Shown here one piece after another: positions 53,672-62,880 of a DNA stretch of 64,000 nt. The DNA lies in contig JAEYPF010000018.1 of the NCBI GenBank assembly GCA_023411115.1, positions 124,001 to 188,000 of the forward strand, written 5' to 3'. The notes under the pieces were generated by a model. The model ran no database searches and had not been told where the DNA came from. It saw only the letters and a list, made by a program, of their open reading frames with translations. How positions within the stretch are numbered: position 1 is the stretch's first letter; every line of letters starts with the position of its first letter. Origin of the DNA: Methanobacteriota archaeon. GTDB lineage: Archaea; Methanobacteriota; Methanobacteria; Methanobacteriales; Methanobacteriaceae. The translations under genes and the position numbers were made by a program.

Positions 53672-55165
53672 ATGAGCGATGATATCATTCTAAAGTTCAC
53701 TAATGCCGACATTTTAATTAACGATAAAGCATATGAGCGCATAAAAAATCATGAAAATTCTCTTAAATTCACAGAATCCCTAATAGAAGATATTGTGTAT
53801 TCCAATGAGAACATAATTATTCTAACAGAAGAATTTCTGGATCATTATCTAAAAAGAAACGATTTACAGGAAGTAGATCCAGAAAATTTCAGCGAAATTA
53901 GCCTGGATGAAGTAGATATAAAAGTTTCCCAGAGTAAATTCCAGACTGGAAGGCCATTTGATTTTCATGTAATTCAGGATACAACTAAAAAATCATATAC
54001 AAGTGGAGAAATTAAAGACTTCATTACCTATTTTAACAGCAGATATAAACAGCTATACAATTTCTTAGATAAAAGGGGAGAGTTAAAAGATCACCGCCCT
54101 ATTAATATGATAAGAAAGAGTGAAGATGTTATTAAAATAATAGGAATGGTAAATGACATCAAAAACACCAAAAACAACCATAAAATAATCGAACTGGAAG
54201 ATGAAACTGGAAGCATTAACATTCTCGTGCATAATGAAAATCATCAGCTGTTTGAAAAATCTGAAAGAATCGTAAGAGACGAAGTCATTGGAGTGGTTGG
54301 AAGCAAAAAAGGTACACTTGTAATAGCTTCAGATATTGTACATCCGGGAGTTCCAAGAATCGACGAAAAACCAATGGATTTTTCAGCAGTTTTTATTTCT
54401 GATATTCATATAGGTAGTTCAACATTCCTTGGAGATGCATTTAACAGATTTATAAAATGGATAAACGGGGATTTTGGCGATGATGGACAACAAGAAATTG
54501 CCAATAACGTTAAATATCTAGTTATTGCTGGAGATGTAGTTGATGGAATCGGTATATACCCACATCAGGAAAAAGAACTCACTATAAAAGATATTTATGA
54601 ACAATATGAGGAAGCTGCAAGGCTTCTTGGAGAAATTAGAAGTGATATTAAAATAGTAATAGCTCCTGGAAACCACGATGCAGCAAGACTAGCTGAACCC
54701 CAGCCAGCCATAGCTGAAATATATGCAGAATCTCTTTATAATCTCAAAAACGCTGAATTTGTAAGTAATCCTGGAGTTGTAAGTTTAGATGGGATTAATA
54801 CACTCATATATCACGGGAGAAGCTTTGACGATATGGCTATGTCCATTAAAGGATTCTCTCACCAGCAATCAGACTTAATAATGAAAGAACTAGTTGAAAA
54901 ACGGCATTTAGCACCTATATATGGGGAAAGAACCCCACTTGCATCGGAATATGAAGACCATCTGGTTATAAAAGATATTCCGGATGTTTTCCACACAGGA
55001 CACGTGCATATTAACGCATATAAGAAGCATAAAGGCATTCATCTCATAAATTCAGGAACTTTTCAGTCTCAGACAGAGTTCCAGAAGATCTATAATATTA
55101 TGCCAACGTGTGCAGAAGTTCCTGTGCTTCATAAAGGTTCATTTAAGCTCCTGAAGTTTGCTTAA
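53672..55165 (+). CDS. polB: DNA polymerase II (family D) small subunit DP1
   Basis: Small subunit of euryarchaeal replicative polymerase D, 497 residues. An OB-fold lies in the middle (INMIRKSEDVIKIIGMVNDI), followed by the calcineurin-like 3'-5' exonuclease: FISDIHIGSSTF, VIAGDVVDGIG, APGNHDAARLAEPQPAI, YHGRSFDDM and HTGHVHINAY, all metal-ligand motifs intact. ATG at 53672 follows GGGG; the TTG five codons earlier is less likely. DP1 is often near the replication origin in euryarchaea, consistent with the putative oriC about 7 kb away. Confidence 0.95.
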   Translation: MSDDIILKFTNADILINDKAYERIKNHENSLKFTESLIEDIVYSNENIIILTEEFLDHYLKRNDLQEVDPENFSEISLDEVDIKVSQSKFQTGRPFDFHVIQDTTKKSYTSGEIKDFITYFNSRYKQLYNFLDKRGELKDHRPINMIRKSEDVIKIIGMVNDIKNTKNNHKIIELEDETGSINILVHNENHQLFEKSERIVRDEVIGVVGSKKGTLVIASDIVHPGVPRIDEKPMDFSAVFISDIHIGSSTFLGDAFNRFIKWINGDFGDDGQQEIANNVKYLVIAGDVVDGIGIYPHQEKELTIKDIYEQYEEAARLLGEIRSDIKIVIAPGNHDAARLAEPQPAIAEIYAESLYNLKNAEFVSNPGVVSLDGINTLIYHGRSFDDMAMSIKGFSHQQSDLIMKELVEKRHLAPIYGERTPLASEYEDHLVIKDIPDVFHTGHVHINAYKKHKGIHLINSGTFQSQTEFQKIYNIMPTCAEVPVLHKGSFKLLKFA

Positions 55166-55296
55166 AGTCCAGTGAATTTAGAGTTGAAATTATCGCTAAA
55201 TGGTGTTATTATGCTAAAACCTGGGCATCTTATATAATTCCCAATAAATAATCAATGGTAATTTAATAGATCTATAAAAATTTTTTAGTGATTTAA

Positions 55297-55875
55297 ATGG
55301 ACAAAAATATTATTATAAAAGAACTGGTAGATGTTTCACATTATATCTACAAAAAAGGTCTTGTTCCTGGAAAATCAGGGAATATAAGCTGCAGGTTTTA
55401 TGAAGAAGGTAAATCAAAAGTAGCCATCACAAGAAGTGGCATTTCCAAAAGAAATGTTGAATCAGATGACATTATTATTATAGATATGGATGGAAACTTA
55501 CTTGAAGGAGATAAAAAACCATCTATGGAAACTTTTTTGCATCTTGGAGTATATAATGAGAGAAATAACATAAATGGAATTGTACATTCGCATTCACCGT
55601 TTGCAACTGGTTTTTCAATGTCAAATAAAAAATTAAAACGATTAGAAGGATTTGGACCAATTGAAAATCCCTGTATTCCCTATGTGAAATATTCACCGCC
55701 AGGAAGCGAAGAACTTGCTAAAGATACAGCTTTGATGATGAGGGGCGAAGATGCAGTGATCTTAAAAAATCATGGAGTAGTTGCTGCAGGTGTAAATCTT
55801 GATGAAGCTGCTCTTCTTGCTGAATTCATAGAAGATATTGCTAAAACACAATACATTGCCCATACTTTAGTCTAA
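55297..55875 (+). CDS. Class II aldolase/adducin-family sugar-phosphate aldolase
   Basis: Zinc-dependent aldolase of 192 residues, like fuculose-phosphate aldolase. Motifs are KSGNISCRF, AITRSGISKRN, PSMETFLHLGVY (catalytic Glu), VHSHSPFATGFS (two His ligands) and ILKNHGVVAAG (third His). In methanogens such enzymes take part in sugar-phosphate or purine-ribose salvage; the substrate cannot be told here. GTGATTTAA precedes the ATG. Transcribed in line with DP1 after a 131-bp gap. Confidence 0.88.
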   Translation: MDKNIIIKELVDVSHYIYKKGLVPGKSGNISCRFYEEGKSKVAITRSGISKRNVESDDIIIIDMDGNLLEGDKKPSMETFLHLGVYNERNNINGIVHSHSPFATGFSMSNKKLKRLEGFGPIENPCIPYVKYSPPGSEELAKDTALMMRGEDAVILKNHGVVAAGVNLDEAALLAEFIEDIAKTQYIAHTLV

Positions 55876-55998
55876 ATTCTGATTGATGTCTTTTTTATCT
55901 TAAAAATTCTTATTTTATTTCTCTAATTTTTGTATCGGTGCAATTATTGTATTATCCAGTTCAGTCTGATTCAACTTGTACTCATTAATGTTAAAGTA

Positions 55999-56029
55999 TA
56001 AGGCAGAGAAATCTTGTTTCTCTGCCTTA
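55999..56029. terminator. Strong 13-bp hairpin downstream of the aldolase gene
   Basis: A perfect stem TAAGGCAGAGAAA/TTTCTCTGCCTTA with a 5-nt loop (tcttg) lies 124 bp after the aldolase stop, in a 788-bp gene-free stretch. It stands apart from the triloop arrays in sequence and length. It may mark a transcript end, a small RNA or the edge of a lost mobile element; the type is a guess. Confidence 0.4.
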
Positions 56030-56059
56030 ATGTGGAGCTACTTCTGTATATGGTATTAA

Positions 56060-56290
56060 ATAAGCTTTTCTCTAGATTTTCAATCTTATATAAATAATGA
56101 TAGGGGGTTTGTGGTTTCATTTAGTATTTACAAGATCGTTGCCAGCTTATTTCCTAATATCTACATACAGTGTCAACTCCTTCTAGAGTTGCATGTACTA
56201 CTTCACATAATTAATAAGAGTCACAATCAGTGGTTCACATGTTGTATGTAAATTTACATCTATCAGCACGTCCAAACATAACAATTCACG
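56060..56290 (-). pseudogene. Possible decayed reading frame
   Basis: On the minus strand one frame reads protein-like segments interrupted by stop codons: MFGRADRCKFTYNM, TTDCDSY, LCEVVHATLEGVDTVCRY, EISWQRSCKY, MKPQTPYHY. The Trp/Cys/Arg-rich mix differs from surrounding AT-rich spacer, suggesting an eroded gene or transposase. No family could be named and chance is possible. The remainder of 55876-56663 shows no gene. Confidence 0.2.
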
Positions 56291-56663
56291 ATGTTGATTA
56301 ATAATTTTCATACTATATAATCTTAACTATTTTAACGTTGAATAAGGGCGTATAATTTGAGCTACCTAAGCAATATTGCTCTATAATATTAAAAAAGTTT
56401 TATATATGATAAATTTTCAAAATTAGTATGTTTATAATCAAATAAATATAAATAAACTCATATTATCTAAAATTCAGATTAATATCATTAATGAGCAAAA
56501 CTGCATATTGTAATAAATTTTAAGTTTCACGTATTATAAAATCAGAATAAACTCTTGAAAAAATAAAATTTTGAGAAAGTATCAGCAAAATAACAATGAA
56601 TTATCATTGCTGATATCCATCAAAAGTAGTTAAAATTGAGTAAGTATCTATTTAAAAGTAAAT

Positions 56664-56918
56664 TCAGTCTCTAACAGACTCTAATTCGCTTAAAACATTC
56701 CATATAAGAGTTCTTGCATGTATAGGGATGTTAGGATCATTACTGATCTCATCAAGTATAGAAATTACCGTACTTGCACGGATAGTGGGTTCTTCGTCCT
56801 CCTTTGACAATATATCCTTAGATTCTTCAGCAGCCCTTCTAATATTCCTTGGAACACTTGTATCTTCCATTATATGTTGTAATATTTGATTAACACGATT
56901 AAATGCCTCTTCGTTCAT
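56664..56918 (-). CDS. UPF0147-family protein
   Basis: Small all-helical protein of 84 residues (INEEAFNRVNQILQHI-like start, SVPRNIRRAAEESKDIL, ISILDEISNDPNIPIHARTLIW), matching the archaeal UPF0147 family. It is found across Euryarchaeota and Crenarchaeota and has no known function; the helix-loop pattern suggests a protein-interaction module. GGAGG lies 8 nt before the ATG. Standalone, with a 60-bp tandem duplication upstream of its promoter. Confidence 0.9.
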   Translation of the reverse strand: MNEEAFNRVNQILQHIMEDTSVPRNIRRAAEESKDILSKEDEEPTIRASTVISILDEISNDPNIPIHARTLIWNVLSELESVRD

Positions 56919-57032
56919 AATACGACCTCCATATTATTTTAAATAAAATAATTCATAAAATAATCTAACTATTATTCTTTATATTTGATAAACTAAAAAC
57001 CTTTTGGTATATCAATTACTCAATTGCCTTTT

Positions 57033-57152
57033 TTGAATTTCAAAAACTATAGTTAGAATTTATAACTAATAATTCTTACTCATCAGTTTAAATTGAATTT
57101 CAAAAATTAAAGTTATAACTTCTAACTAATAAGTTTTACTTATAGTCTAAAA
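57033..57152. repeat. Two tandem copies of a 60-bp repeat
   Basis: Copies at 57033-57092 and 57093-57152 both start TTGAATTTCAAAAA, share CTAACTAATAA-type cores (ATAACTAATAA, CTAACTAATAA) and differ at roughly a quarter of positions. They lie between the 5' end of the UPF0147 gene and the 3' end of cbiG. They could be paired regulatory sites upstream of UPF0147, or a simple duplication. The rest of 56919-57331 holds no gene on the minus strand; a long plus-strand frame here is antisense to cbiG. Confidence 0.6.
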
Positions 57153-57331
57153 ATGCTGTATAATTATATCCATTACTACCTGTTTTCTTTGTTTTTGAAT
57201 CTGTTAAAAGCAACAACAATAGTTGTAACAACATTATTAAATGATATTTTAAATATAATCTTTTATAACCAGTTTAAAGATATGATAAAGCGTTTTAATC
57301 CTTTAAACATCGTTTTTAAATATCAACTTGA

Positions 57332-58330
57332 TTATATATCTGAAGAAGATACAGCAACAGCTATTGTGACTCCATCAAATGATGTTTTTTTAAATATAAG
57401 TTTTGAATTTTTTCCAGCTGCAATTAAAGCAGACGGTTCACAAACCCCCCAAATACCAAATTTTTCCCTGACAAATGGCGATTTTGTACATTCACCGCAG
57501 TTAAAATTTTTTAATTCGGTTATAGGAATTATTTCAAGGGACACGCCAAATTCAGAAGCAGTTTCAATTATTCCCATTTCATTTTTTTTCATTTCGCCTG
57601 TTGATACCATATCTATTCTCTCAATAGGTAATTCAAGGATATTTAAAGCCATTTTAACGGCTTTTTCAATATTTTCCTTTGAGATATTTTTCCTGGTGCC
57701 AATACCGACTACAAGCTTTTCAGGATTTAAAATAACTTCAGTATCATCAAAAGAGACTTTAAAATCATTATTATTTGATTTAAATCCGTTATATGAAATT
57801 TTAACTTGTGGATCATCTAAAATGAATCCAAATTGTGGTGGAACTAATAATTCAGGATTGTTATCATGGACTAAAGCTGAATTTATGACTTTTACTTTTT
57901 TAGGGTTATTAATACTAAGATAATACTTTTTTGCAAGTGAATCTATTCCTATTTTCCCATGAACATCTGTTGCAGTTGTTATAACAGGATCTGCACCTGT
58001 AATCCCTGCAATTTTTTTTGCAATTTCATTTGCCCCGCCAAAATGTCCTGAAAGTAAACTTATTACATGTTTTCCTGCATCGTCAATAACCAGGACCGCA
58101 GGATCTTCTATCTTATTTTTGGTTAAACTACATATATTTCTCACCATAATTCCGGTAGCCATTATACCAATTATACAGTCATATTTGTTAAATATGGATT
58201 CTAGTGTCTTTTTAACGTTTTTATTAAATATATCCACGCCAAATATTGTAGGATCTTCTTTAAGATCTTCTAAAATCTTATCTGCTAGATCTTGAGAATT
58301 TTTGGTTATGGTGATTATGGCAACTTTCAT
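57332..58330 (-). CDS. cbiG: Cobalt-precorrin-5A hydrolase CbiG
   Basis: Enzyme of 332 residues that opens the delta-lactone of cobalt-precorrin-5A and releases acetaldehyde in anaerobic cobalamin synthesis. Family hallmarks are the N-terminal CIIGIMATGIMVRNI, DDAGKHVISLLSGHFGGANE, TATDVHGK and the C-terminal domain with VVGIGTRKN and KSPFVREKFGIWGVCEPSALIAA. Length is typical. No ribosome site is clear; the start may be leaderless. Divergent from trkA, with cbiB 1.1 kb away on the same strand. Confidence 0.93.
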   Translation of the reverse strand: MKVAIITITKNSQDLADKILEDLKEDPTIFGVDIFNKNVKKTLESIFNKYDCIIGIMATGIMVRNICSLTKNKIEDPAVLVIDDAGKHVISLLSGHFGGANEIAKKIAGITGADPVITTATDVHGKIGIDSLAKKYYLSINNPKKVKVINSALVHDNNPELLVPPQFGFILDDPQVKISYNGFKSNNNDFKVSFDDTEVILNPEKLVVGIGTRKNISKENIEKAVKMALNILELPIERIDMVSTGEMKKNEMGIIETASEFGVSLEIIPITELKNFNCGECTKSPFVREKFGIWGVCEPSALIAAGKNSKLIFKKTSFDGVTIAVAVSSSDI

Positions 58331-58707
58331 ATGCTCAGCCCCTTGAAATTCGTGATGTAATTTCCACTCTATAAAGAATTATATTCCATTTATAAAGTAA
58401 ACAATTTTAGGCATTGATGTGATTGTAGTTATTTTCATTAAATGATTTTTAAGCCTTCAATAAGCTAAAGTAATTATATATTCCAAATATAATAGTTTTA
58501 TAATATTTATATAGAAAATAGTTGTATTATACCAAATATATATTATTTTTAACATTAAATAAGCTTTTTTAACATTTATTCAAAATAAAAAAATTAAAGT
58601 AAAATATATTACACTTGTAGATAAAGTTAATACCTGATGAAAAAAGCTAATTGTAAATGAGAATTCACAATGAGAGATTTGTTATAAAATTAAGTCTTGG
58701 TGTATTC
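58331..58707. other. Divergent promoter region of cbiG and trkA
   Basis: Spacer of 377 bp. It contains TTACACTTG at 58609-58617, the first nine bases of the mini-ORB-like element that recurs from 60482 onward, and several TATA-like runs. The trkA frame is open upstream to 58657 but GGTG before 58708 decides the start. No other feature seen. Confidence 0.4.
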
Positions 58708-59355
58708 ATGTACATAGTGATTATGGGTGGTGGAAGGGTAGGATTGAATCTCGCTTCCTTTTTAATTTCTGATGGGCAAGATGTCACTCTTATTGAAAAT
58801 GATGAAGAATTATGCTCCAAAGCTGCTTCAGAATTAGATGCTATGATTATCTGTGGCAATGGCACAGATACAAAAACTTTGGAAGACGCTGATGTAAAAC
58901 ATGCCGATGTTTTTGTTGCAGCTACAGGAAATGACGAAACAAATCTATTAGCTTGTATTCTAGTTAAAGATTATAATGTAAACAAAATTATCGCCAGAGT
59001 AAGTGATTATACCCATACAAAGGCATTTAAGAATACTGGTATTGACTTTGCCATAAGTCCAGAACTTACTGCAGCCAGTTATCTTGAAAAAATAATATTA
59101 AGACCTAAAATTGCAGATTTAGTTGTTTTAGGGAAAGGAGATGCCGAACTACTGGATGTTAGTGTAAAAAACAAAAAAGTAATTGGTAAAAAAATAGGTG
59201 ATATAAGCCCAACCCCTGATTATATCATAGTATCCATGCATGAAGACGGAAAAATAATCATTCCAATGATGGATACAGTTATAGAGGAAGACTGTAAAAT
59301 TTCAATTCTCGCAAAAACAGGTTCTATAAAGAAAGTCATAGATTTATTTACTTGA
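58708..59355 (+). CDS. trkA: TrkA-type potassium uptake regulatory protein
   Basis: Cytoplasmic regulator of 215 residues. The N-terminal RCK_N Rossmann domain has YIVIMGGGRVGLNLASFL, the acidic strand-2 end TLIENDEELC and ATGNDETNLLACIL, binding NAD(H). The C-terminal RCK_C domain (DAELLDVSVKNKKVIGKKIG) is the ligand-binding gate. It controls a TrkH-type potassium channel, not encoded nearby. ATG at 58708 follows GGTGTATTC; a start 17 codons earlier lacks a ribosome site. Confidence 0.93.
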   Translation: MYIVIMGGGRVGLNLASFLISDGQDVTLIENDEELCSKAASELDAMIICGNGTDTKTLEDADVKHADVFVAATGNDETNLLACILVKDYNVNKIIARVSDYTHTKAFKNTGIDFAISPELTAASYLEKIILRPKIADLVVLGKGDAELLDVSVKNKKVIGKKIGDISPTPDYIIVSMHEDGKIIIPMMDTVIEEDCKISILAKTGSIKKVIDLFT

Positions 59356-59393
59356 ATCTCATAATTAAATCATAAAATTATTTTTAAAGAATT

Positions 59394-60323
59394 CTAGACC
59401 ACAAATTGAATAACTGTTATAACAATCCAAAATACAGCTGATGCAAATAAAACAAATAACAAAATGGTTATTTTAGCAAGGGATACTGCTTCTGAGACTT
59501 TAACAGGTTTTAACGGCCTTAAATCATCTCCAATTTCATAATAGCCTATCTTTTTAAGTTTGATGTTGAGGGCGCCAGCCGCTGCAGCCATTGAATATCC
59601 TGAATTTGGACTATCTGGCTTTCTTGCATCCCTTCTCATTACTTCGTATGCATTTTTCCAGTCTAATCTTAAAAAAGCAGCTGCAATTACAACAAAAATC
59701 CCAGTAATTCTTGCAGGTATAAAATTCAAAATGTCATCTAGTTTTGCAGGAAACCATCCAATCATTATTTTTTCAGGTGTTTTATAGCCCACCATGGCAT
59801 CAAGTGTATTTACAGCCCTGTATGCAACTGCTCCCGGAACCCCAAATATAAACGCGTAAAATAAGGGAGCAATCACAGAATCTGTGATGTTTTCAGTAAG
59901 TGTTTCTATTGTTGCAGATACTAAATCTTCTTCTGTGAGTTCATCTGTATTTCTGCTTACAAGATATGACATTGATTGCCTAGCTTTCACAATATTATTA
60001 TCTATGTCATTTTTCATACTTTCTGCAGAACTTAATAAGACTTTAATTGCAAATGTAGTCCATAAAATTACCGATGAAATCAAAATGTAGAGCACGTAAT
60101 TAAATGCTAACCAATGGAGTAAGACGTAGGTTGCAAGTGTAAAAATTGACACGATGATGATTGTTAAAATTATTCCAGAAATTTTACTTCTATAACCAAT
60201 GAGGAGATCCTTGAAAAAGTCTATTAAATTTCCCATCCAGACTACAGGATGGATTTTTGCGGGCGGTTCGCCGAATATAACATCGATGATTATTGCAATT
60301 ATGATTATAAGCAGCAGGTCCAT
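59394..60323 (-). CDS. cbiB: Adenosylcobinamide-phosphate synthase CbiB
   Basis: Membrane enzyme of 309 residues that attaches the aminopropanol linker to the corrin. Signatures are DVIFGEPPAKIHPVVWMGNLI, SYLVSRNTDELTEEDLVSATIETLTENITDSVIAPLFY (cited in part) and the late NSGYSMAAAAGAL. About five helices. ATG at 60323 is chosen since GGGG lies 6 nt upstream; an ATG four codons earlier is in that site. Its upstream region faces the first mini-ORB elements. Confidence 0.92.
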   Translation of the reverse strand: MDLLLIIIIAIIIDVIFGEPPAKIHPVVWMGNLIDFFKDLLIGYRSKISGIILTIIIVSIFTLATYVLLHWLAFNYVLYILISSVILWTTFAIKVLLSSAESMKNDIDNNIVKARQSMSYLVSRNTDELTEEDLVSATIETLTENITDSVIAPLFYAFIFGVPGAVAYRAVNTLDAMVGYKTPEKIMIGWFPAKLDDILNFIPARITGIFVVIAAAFLRLDWKNAYEVMRRDARKPDSPNSGYSMAAAAGALNIKLKKIGYYEIGDDLRPLKPVKVSEAVSLAKITILLFVLFASAVFWIVITVIQFVV

Positions 60324-60481
60324 GAAATTCCCCATTGAATTAGAACTAAATCTTTTAATATGTCCTATTAAAGTATAGATAAAGGTCCAATAATATTTAA
60401 CTAAAATATCTAAATTAAATCATCAATGAACCTATTTAATTTTATTATTAAATATAATAGCATAAATAAATCATCCACATA

Positions 60482-60496
60482 TTTTACACTTGAAAT
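60482..60496 (+). repeat. Mini-ORB-like site 1
   Basis: TTTTACACTTGAAAT, followed ten bases on by GGTGTTATAAAA. Sites 1 and 2 share the layout ACACTTGAAA ... GGTGTTA, so each can form a weak ACAC/GTGT hairpin. Confidence 0.7.
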
Positions 60497-60627
60497 ATTG
60501 GTGTTATAAAAATAAACAGGGAAAATACACCTAATTGCTACTTAAATATTTTAAATGGACAAATTTTAATATAACAAATAAATTTTTTAAGCACAAGTTA
60601 AATATCGATATAGCATTCATTGTAAAA

Positions 60628-60641
60628 TTTTACACTTGAAA
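60628..60641 (+). repeat. Mini-ORB-like site 2, overlapping the DUF2299 gene promoter/leader
   Basis: TTTTACACTTGAAA ends 19 bases before the start codon at 60661. The downstream ACCCAAGTAGGTGTT can pair with it (CTTG/CAAG inside ACAC/GTGT) and includes the GGTG that serves as ribosome site. Confidence 0.7.
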
Positions 60642-60660
60642 CCCAAGTAGGTGTTAAAAA

Positions 60661-61149
60661 ATGTCAAAAATTGAAAAACAGGTTCAAAACTGGCTCTCTG
60701 ATGAAGGGCTCTTCAGGCAAAAAGTTCCAGACGACAACACAAATTTCCATTTCATGATAAATTATCCTGAAGGTCATGTTCTAGATGTTATTCAACCAAA
60801 AGGTAAAAATGATATGGTTTTAATTGCATGCATGACCAATGTAGCTCCAGAACATCAATCAGAAATTAGAAAACTATCCAATACAAAAAGAGAAGAGTTT
60901 ATGTGGGATCTAAGATTTCTCTTAAATAGTCAGTCAGTTGATTTCCAGATGCAACATCCAGATAATGTTCTGCAGAATTTTCTAATTACAGAAGAGATCT
61001 TTGAAGATGGATTAAGCAAGGACAGGTTAATTTCAACTGTAAAAAAGATCTTCAGGGCAAAGATGCAGGGAATCTGGAAAATACAGAAGCAATTTGGAAT
61101 TGGTGGGGACGGAACAGAGAACATCCAGCAAGATAATATGTATGTATAA
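60661..61149 (+). CDS. DUF2299-family protein at the edge of the origin region
   Basis: Cytoplasmic protein of 162 residues of the archaeal DUF2299 type (VQNWLSDEGLFRQKVPDDNTNFHFMINYP, cited in part; LDVIQPKGKNDMVLIACMTNV; EFMWDLRFLLNSQSVDF). The fold resembles type III secretion chaperone-like modules; function is unknown. GGTG precedes the ATG at usual spacing. Its promoter and leader carry two mini-ORB-like sites, so Orc1/Cdc6 binding may influence its transcription. Confidence 0.85.
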   Translation: MSKIEKQVQNWLSDEGLFRQKVPDDNTNFHFMINYPEGHVLDVIQPKGKNDMVLIACMTNVAPEHQSEIRKLSNTKREEFMWDLRFLLNSQSVDFQMQHPDNVLQNFLITEEIFEDGLSKDRLISTVKKIFRAKMQGIWKIQKQFGIGGDGTENIQQDNMYV

Positions 61150-61448
61150 CAAATAAAAACTGTTCAAACGTATGAAAAGTAAATATTTTACAAATTATCA
61201 TAATTATAAAGCTTAAATAGCCTTAAGGTGTGAAAATAACATTTTACTTTTTATAACGTTGTATCTCTTTTTTGATCTTACTGGATATCCAATTTCAGGG
61301 CCTATACTATCTCCATGTAATAATATTGAGTATAAATTAATCTTTGATTGAAATTTTAATTAAAATACATATTACAATTCTTAAACAATGTTCTTAGAAT
61401 CTAACTTAGGAAAATAGTACAATCATTTGAATATATTTCATGATATTT

Positions 61449-61575
61449 ACTAAAATTAGTACAGTTTTACTGCATTTTAAAGATTTTAACTAAAATTAGC
61501 ACTTTTTGAACTGATTTTAAAGATTTTAATTGAAGAATATAATACAGCTTTTGAACTATTTTTTATAAGATTTAC
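61449..61575. repeat. 40-bp tandem repeat array in the origin region
   Basis: Two 40-bp copies (61449-61488, 61489-61528) each start ACTAAAATTAG and end ATTTTAAAGATTTTA. A third, degraded copy (to about 61575) contains CTTTTGAACTATTTTTTATAAG. The repeats are almost pure A+T and lie 200-320 bp left of mini-ORB-like site 3. Confidence 0.65.
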
Positions 61576-61768
61576 TATGAATATACATTTAAGCCATATT
61601 TTTCCCCAAAATTCTATTTTACAATCAGTACATACTTAAAAAATTTATCGAGTATCTAAGATAATAAATCAAGATGAAACTACACTATAAGCTAAAAATT
61701 ATGGTGTTTTGTGTAAAATTTTAGATCTAAATCATGTACTTAAGATCATGTTATACAATAAGACATGT

Positions 61769-61784
61769 ATTTCAAGTGTAAAAA
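61769..61784 (-). repeat. Mini-ORB-like site 3
   Basis: Reverse-strand TTTTTACACTTGAAAT, preceded on the plus strand by AAGACATGT. Site 4, 53 bp away, has the same orientation and a similar AAGACATCC flank, so the pair is a direct repeat of about 20 bp. Confidence 0.7.
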
Positions 61785-61821
61785 CTTTCTTAAAAATTAA
61801 TTTTTGATAAGTAAGACATCC

Positions 61822-61833
61822 ATTTCAAGTGTA
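61822..61833 (-). repeat. Mini-ORB-like site 4
   Basis: Reverse-strand TACACTTGAAAT with the flank AAGACATCC shared in type with site 3. The two sites are 53 bp apart, about five helical turns. Confidence 0.7.
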
Positions 61834-62175
61834 TTATAAAATAAGCTTTGTAAAACTAGATTTTTTATAGATTTTAATATCTTTTTTTCATAAAACCATT
61901 TTGAATATAGTATGCATTCCAGGCAAGATATACACAAATAATAATTTAAACGAATTTAAATCCTTTTAAAATCATATAAAGACTAAATACTTGGTTTTAG
62001 ATTACTTGAACTTAAAAAGGATCTAAAAAACAAATTTAATACATTTATGTACTTTAAAAATTTTATTATGTAAAGTAAAAAAGAACTAACTACTTCATGG
62101 CAAATTTATAAAATATTAAACTATAATTCGAATTAAATTACAAAATTTTAATTTTATAAATCATATAACTCTTTC

Positions 62176-62189
62176 TTTACAGTTGAAAT
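62176..62189 (+). repeat. Degenerate mini-ORB-like site
   Basis: TTTACAGTTGAAAT differs from the other sites by one base (C to G). It is the only such match between sites 4 and 5. Confidence 0.4.
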
Positions 62190-62598
62190 ACCTGTCATCT
62201 AAGGTTTTTGTAAATAATATGATATTTAATATAAATTATGTATAATAGAGCACCAAATAATCATTAACTAAAACTTCCGAATAAACAAACCTAGCTGAAA
62301 ATTCTTTATCATTTTATATAATTTATAAATCATTTATATACTCAAATACATACTTAAAAGCATTTTTTGAGCATTTAGTTTTTAATTTTTGGTTTATAAC
62401 TATACATACATTTTTTAAGCCTGTACATCTAAGATATACACTATATCAAATAATATTTAAAAATAAAAACAGTTTCAATAACACAAAAACGCTGCATAAG
62501 TAAAAAATAAGGTTTAAAATAAAATCTAAAAATTATCCTAAAAAATCGAGTAAAACTAAAGTTCCGCAATGTCTAATTACAAATTAAATATATCATAC

Positions 62599-62880
62599 AA
62601 ACTATTTGCAATTTGAAGGTTGAATATTCATAATTTAAATACGTCATGTAAAACTATTTTTTTAAGTTCGAATATTTACAGTTTAATATTATTAAAATTT
62701 ATTTTCAAAATTGAAGGTTAAGTGTTTACGGTTTATATATTCTATAAACTATTTTAGTTAAAAATTGAATATCATAGTTTAAATACAATATTTTGGATAT
62801 TGCAGCTTAAATACAGGCATTATAATCCTAAGAGCAGAATTAGTCTATAAAAACTTGAAAGTTAAATATTATAGTCTAAG
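62599..62880. repeat. Degenerate 44-52-bp tandem repeats in the origin region
   Basis: At least four units begin or contain AAACTATTT (62599, 62651, 62746) and share a core TTGAAGGTT-AATATT-CAT-A-TTTAAATA in variants: TTGAAGGTTGAATATTCATA, GTTCGAATATTTACAGTTTAA, TTGAAGGTTAAGTGTTTACG and ATTGAATATCATAGTTTAAA (all cited in part). A fifth, CTTGAAAGTTAAATATTATAG, follows at about 62850. The array is nearly pure A+T, as expected of an unwinding element, though direct protein-binding iterons are also possible. Confidence 0.55.

Noticed and set aside
57153..57923. Plus-strand frame of 256 codons
   Set aside because: It lies largely antisense to the well-supported cbiG gene and shows no family motifs.
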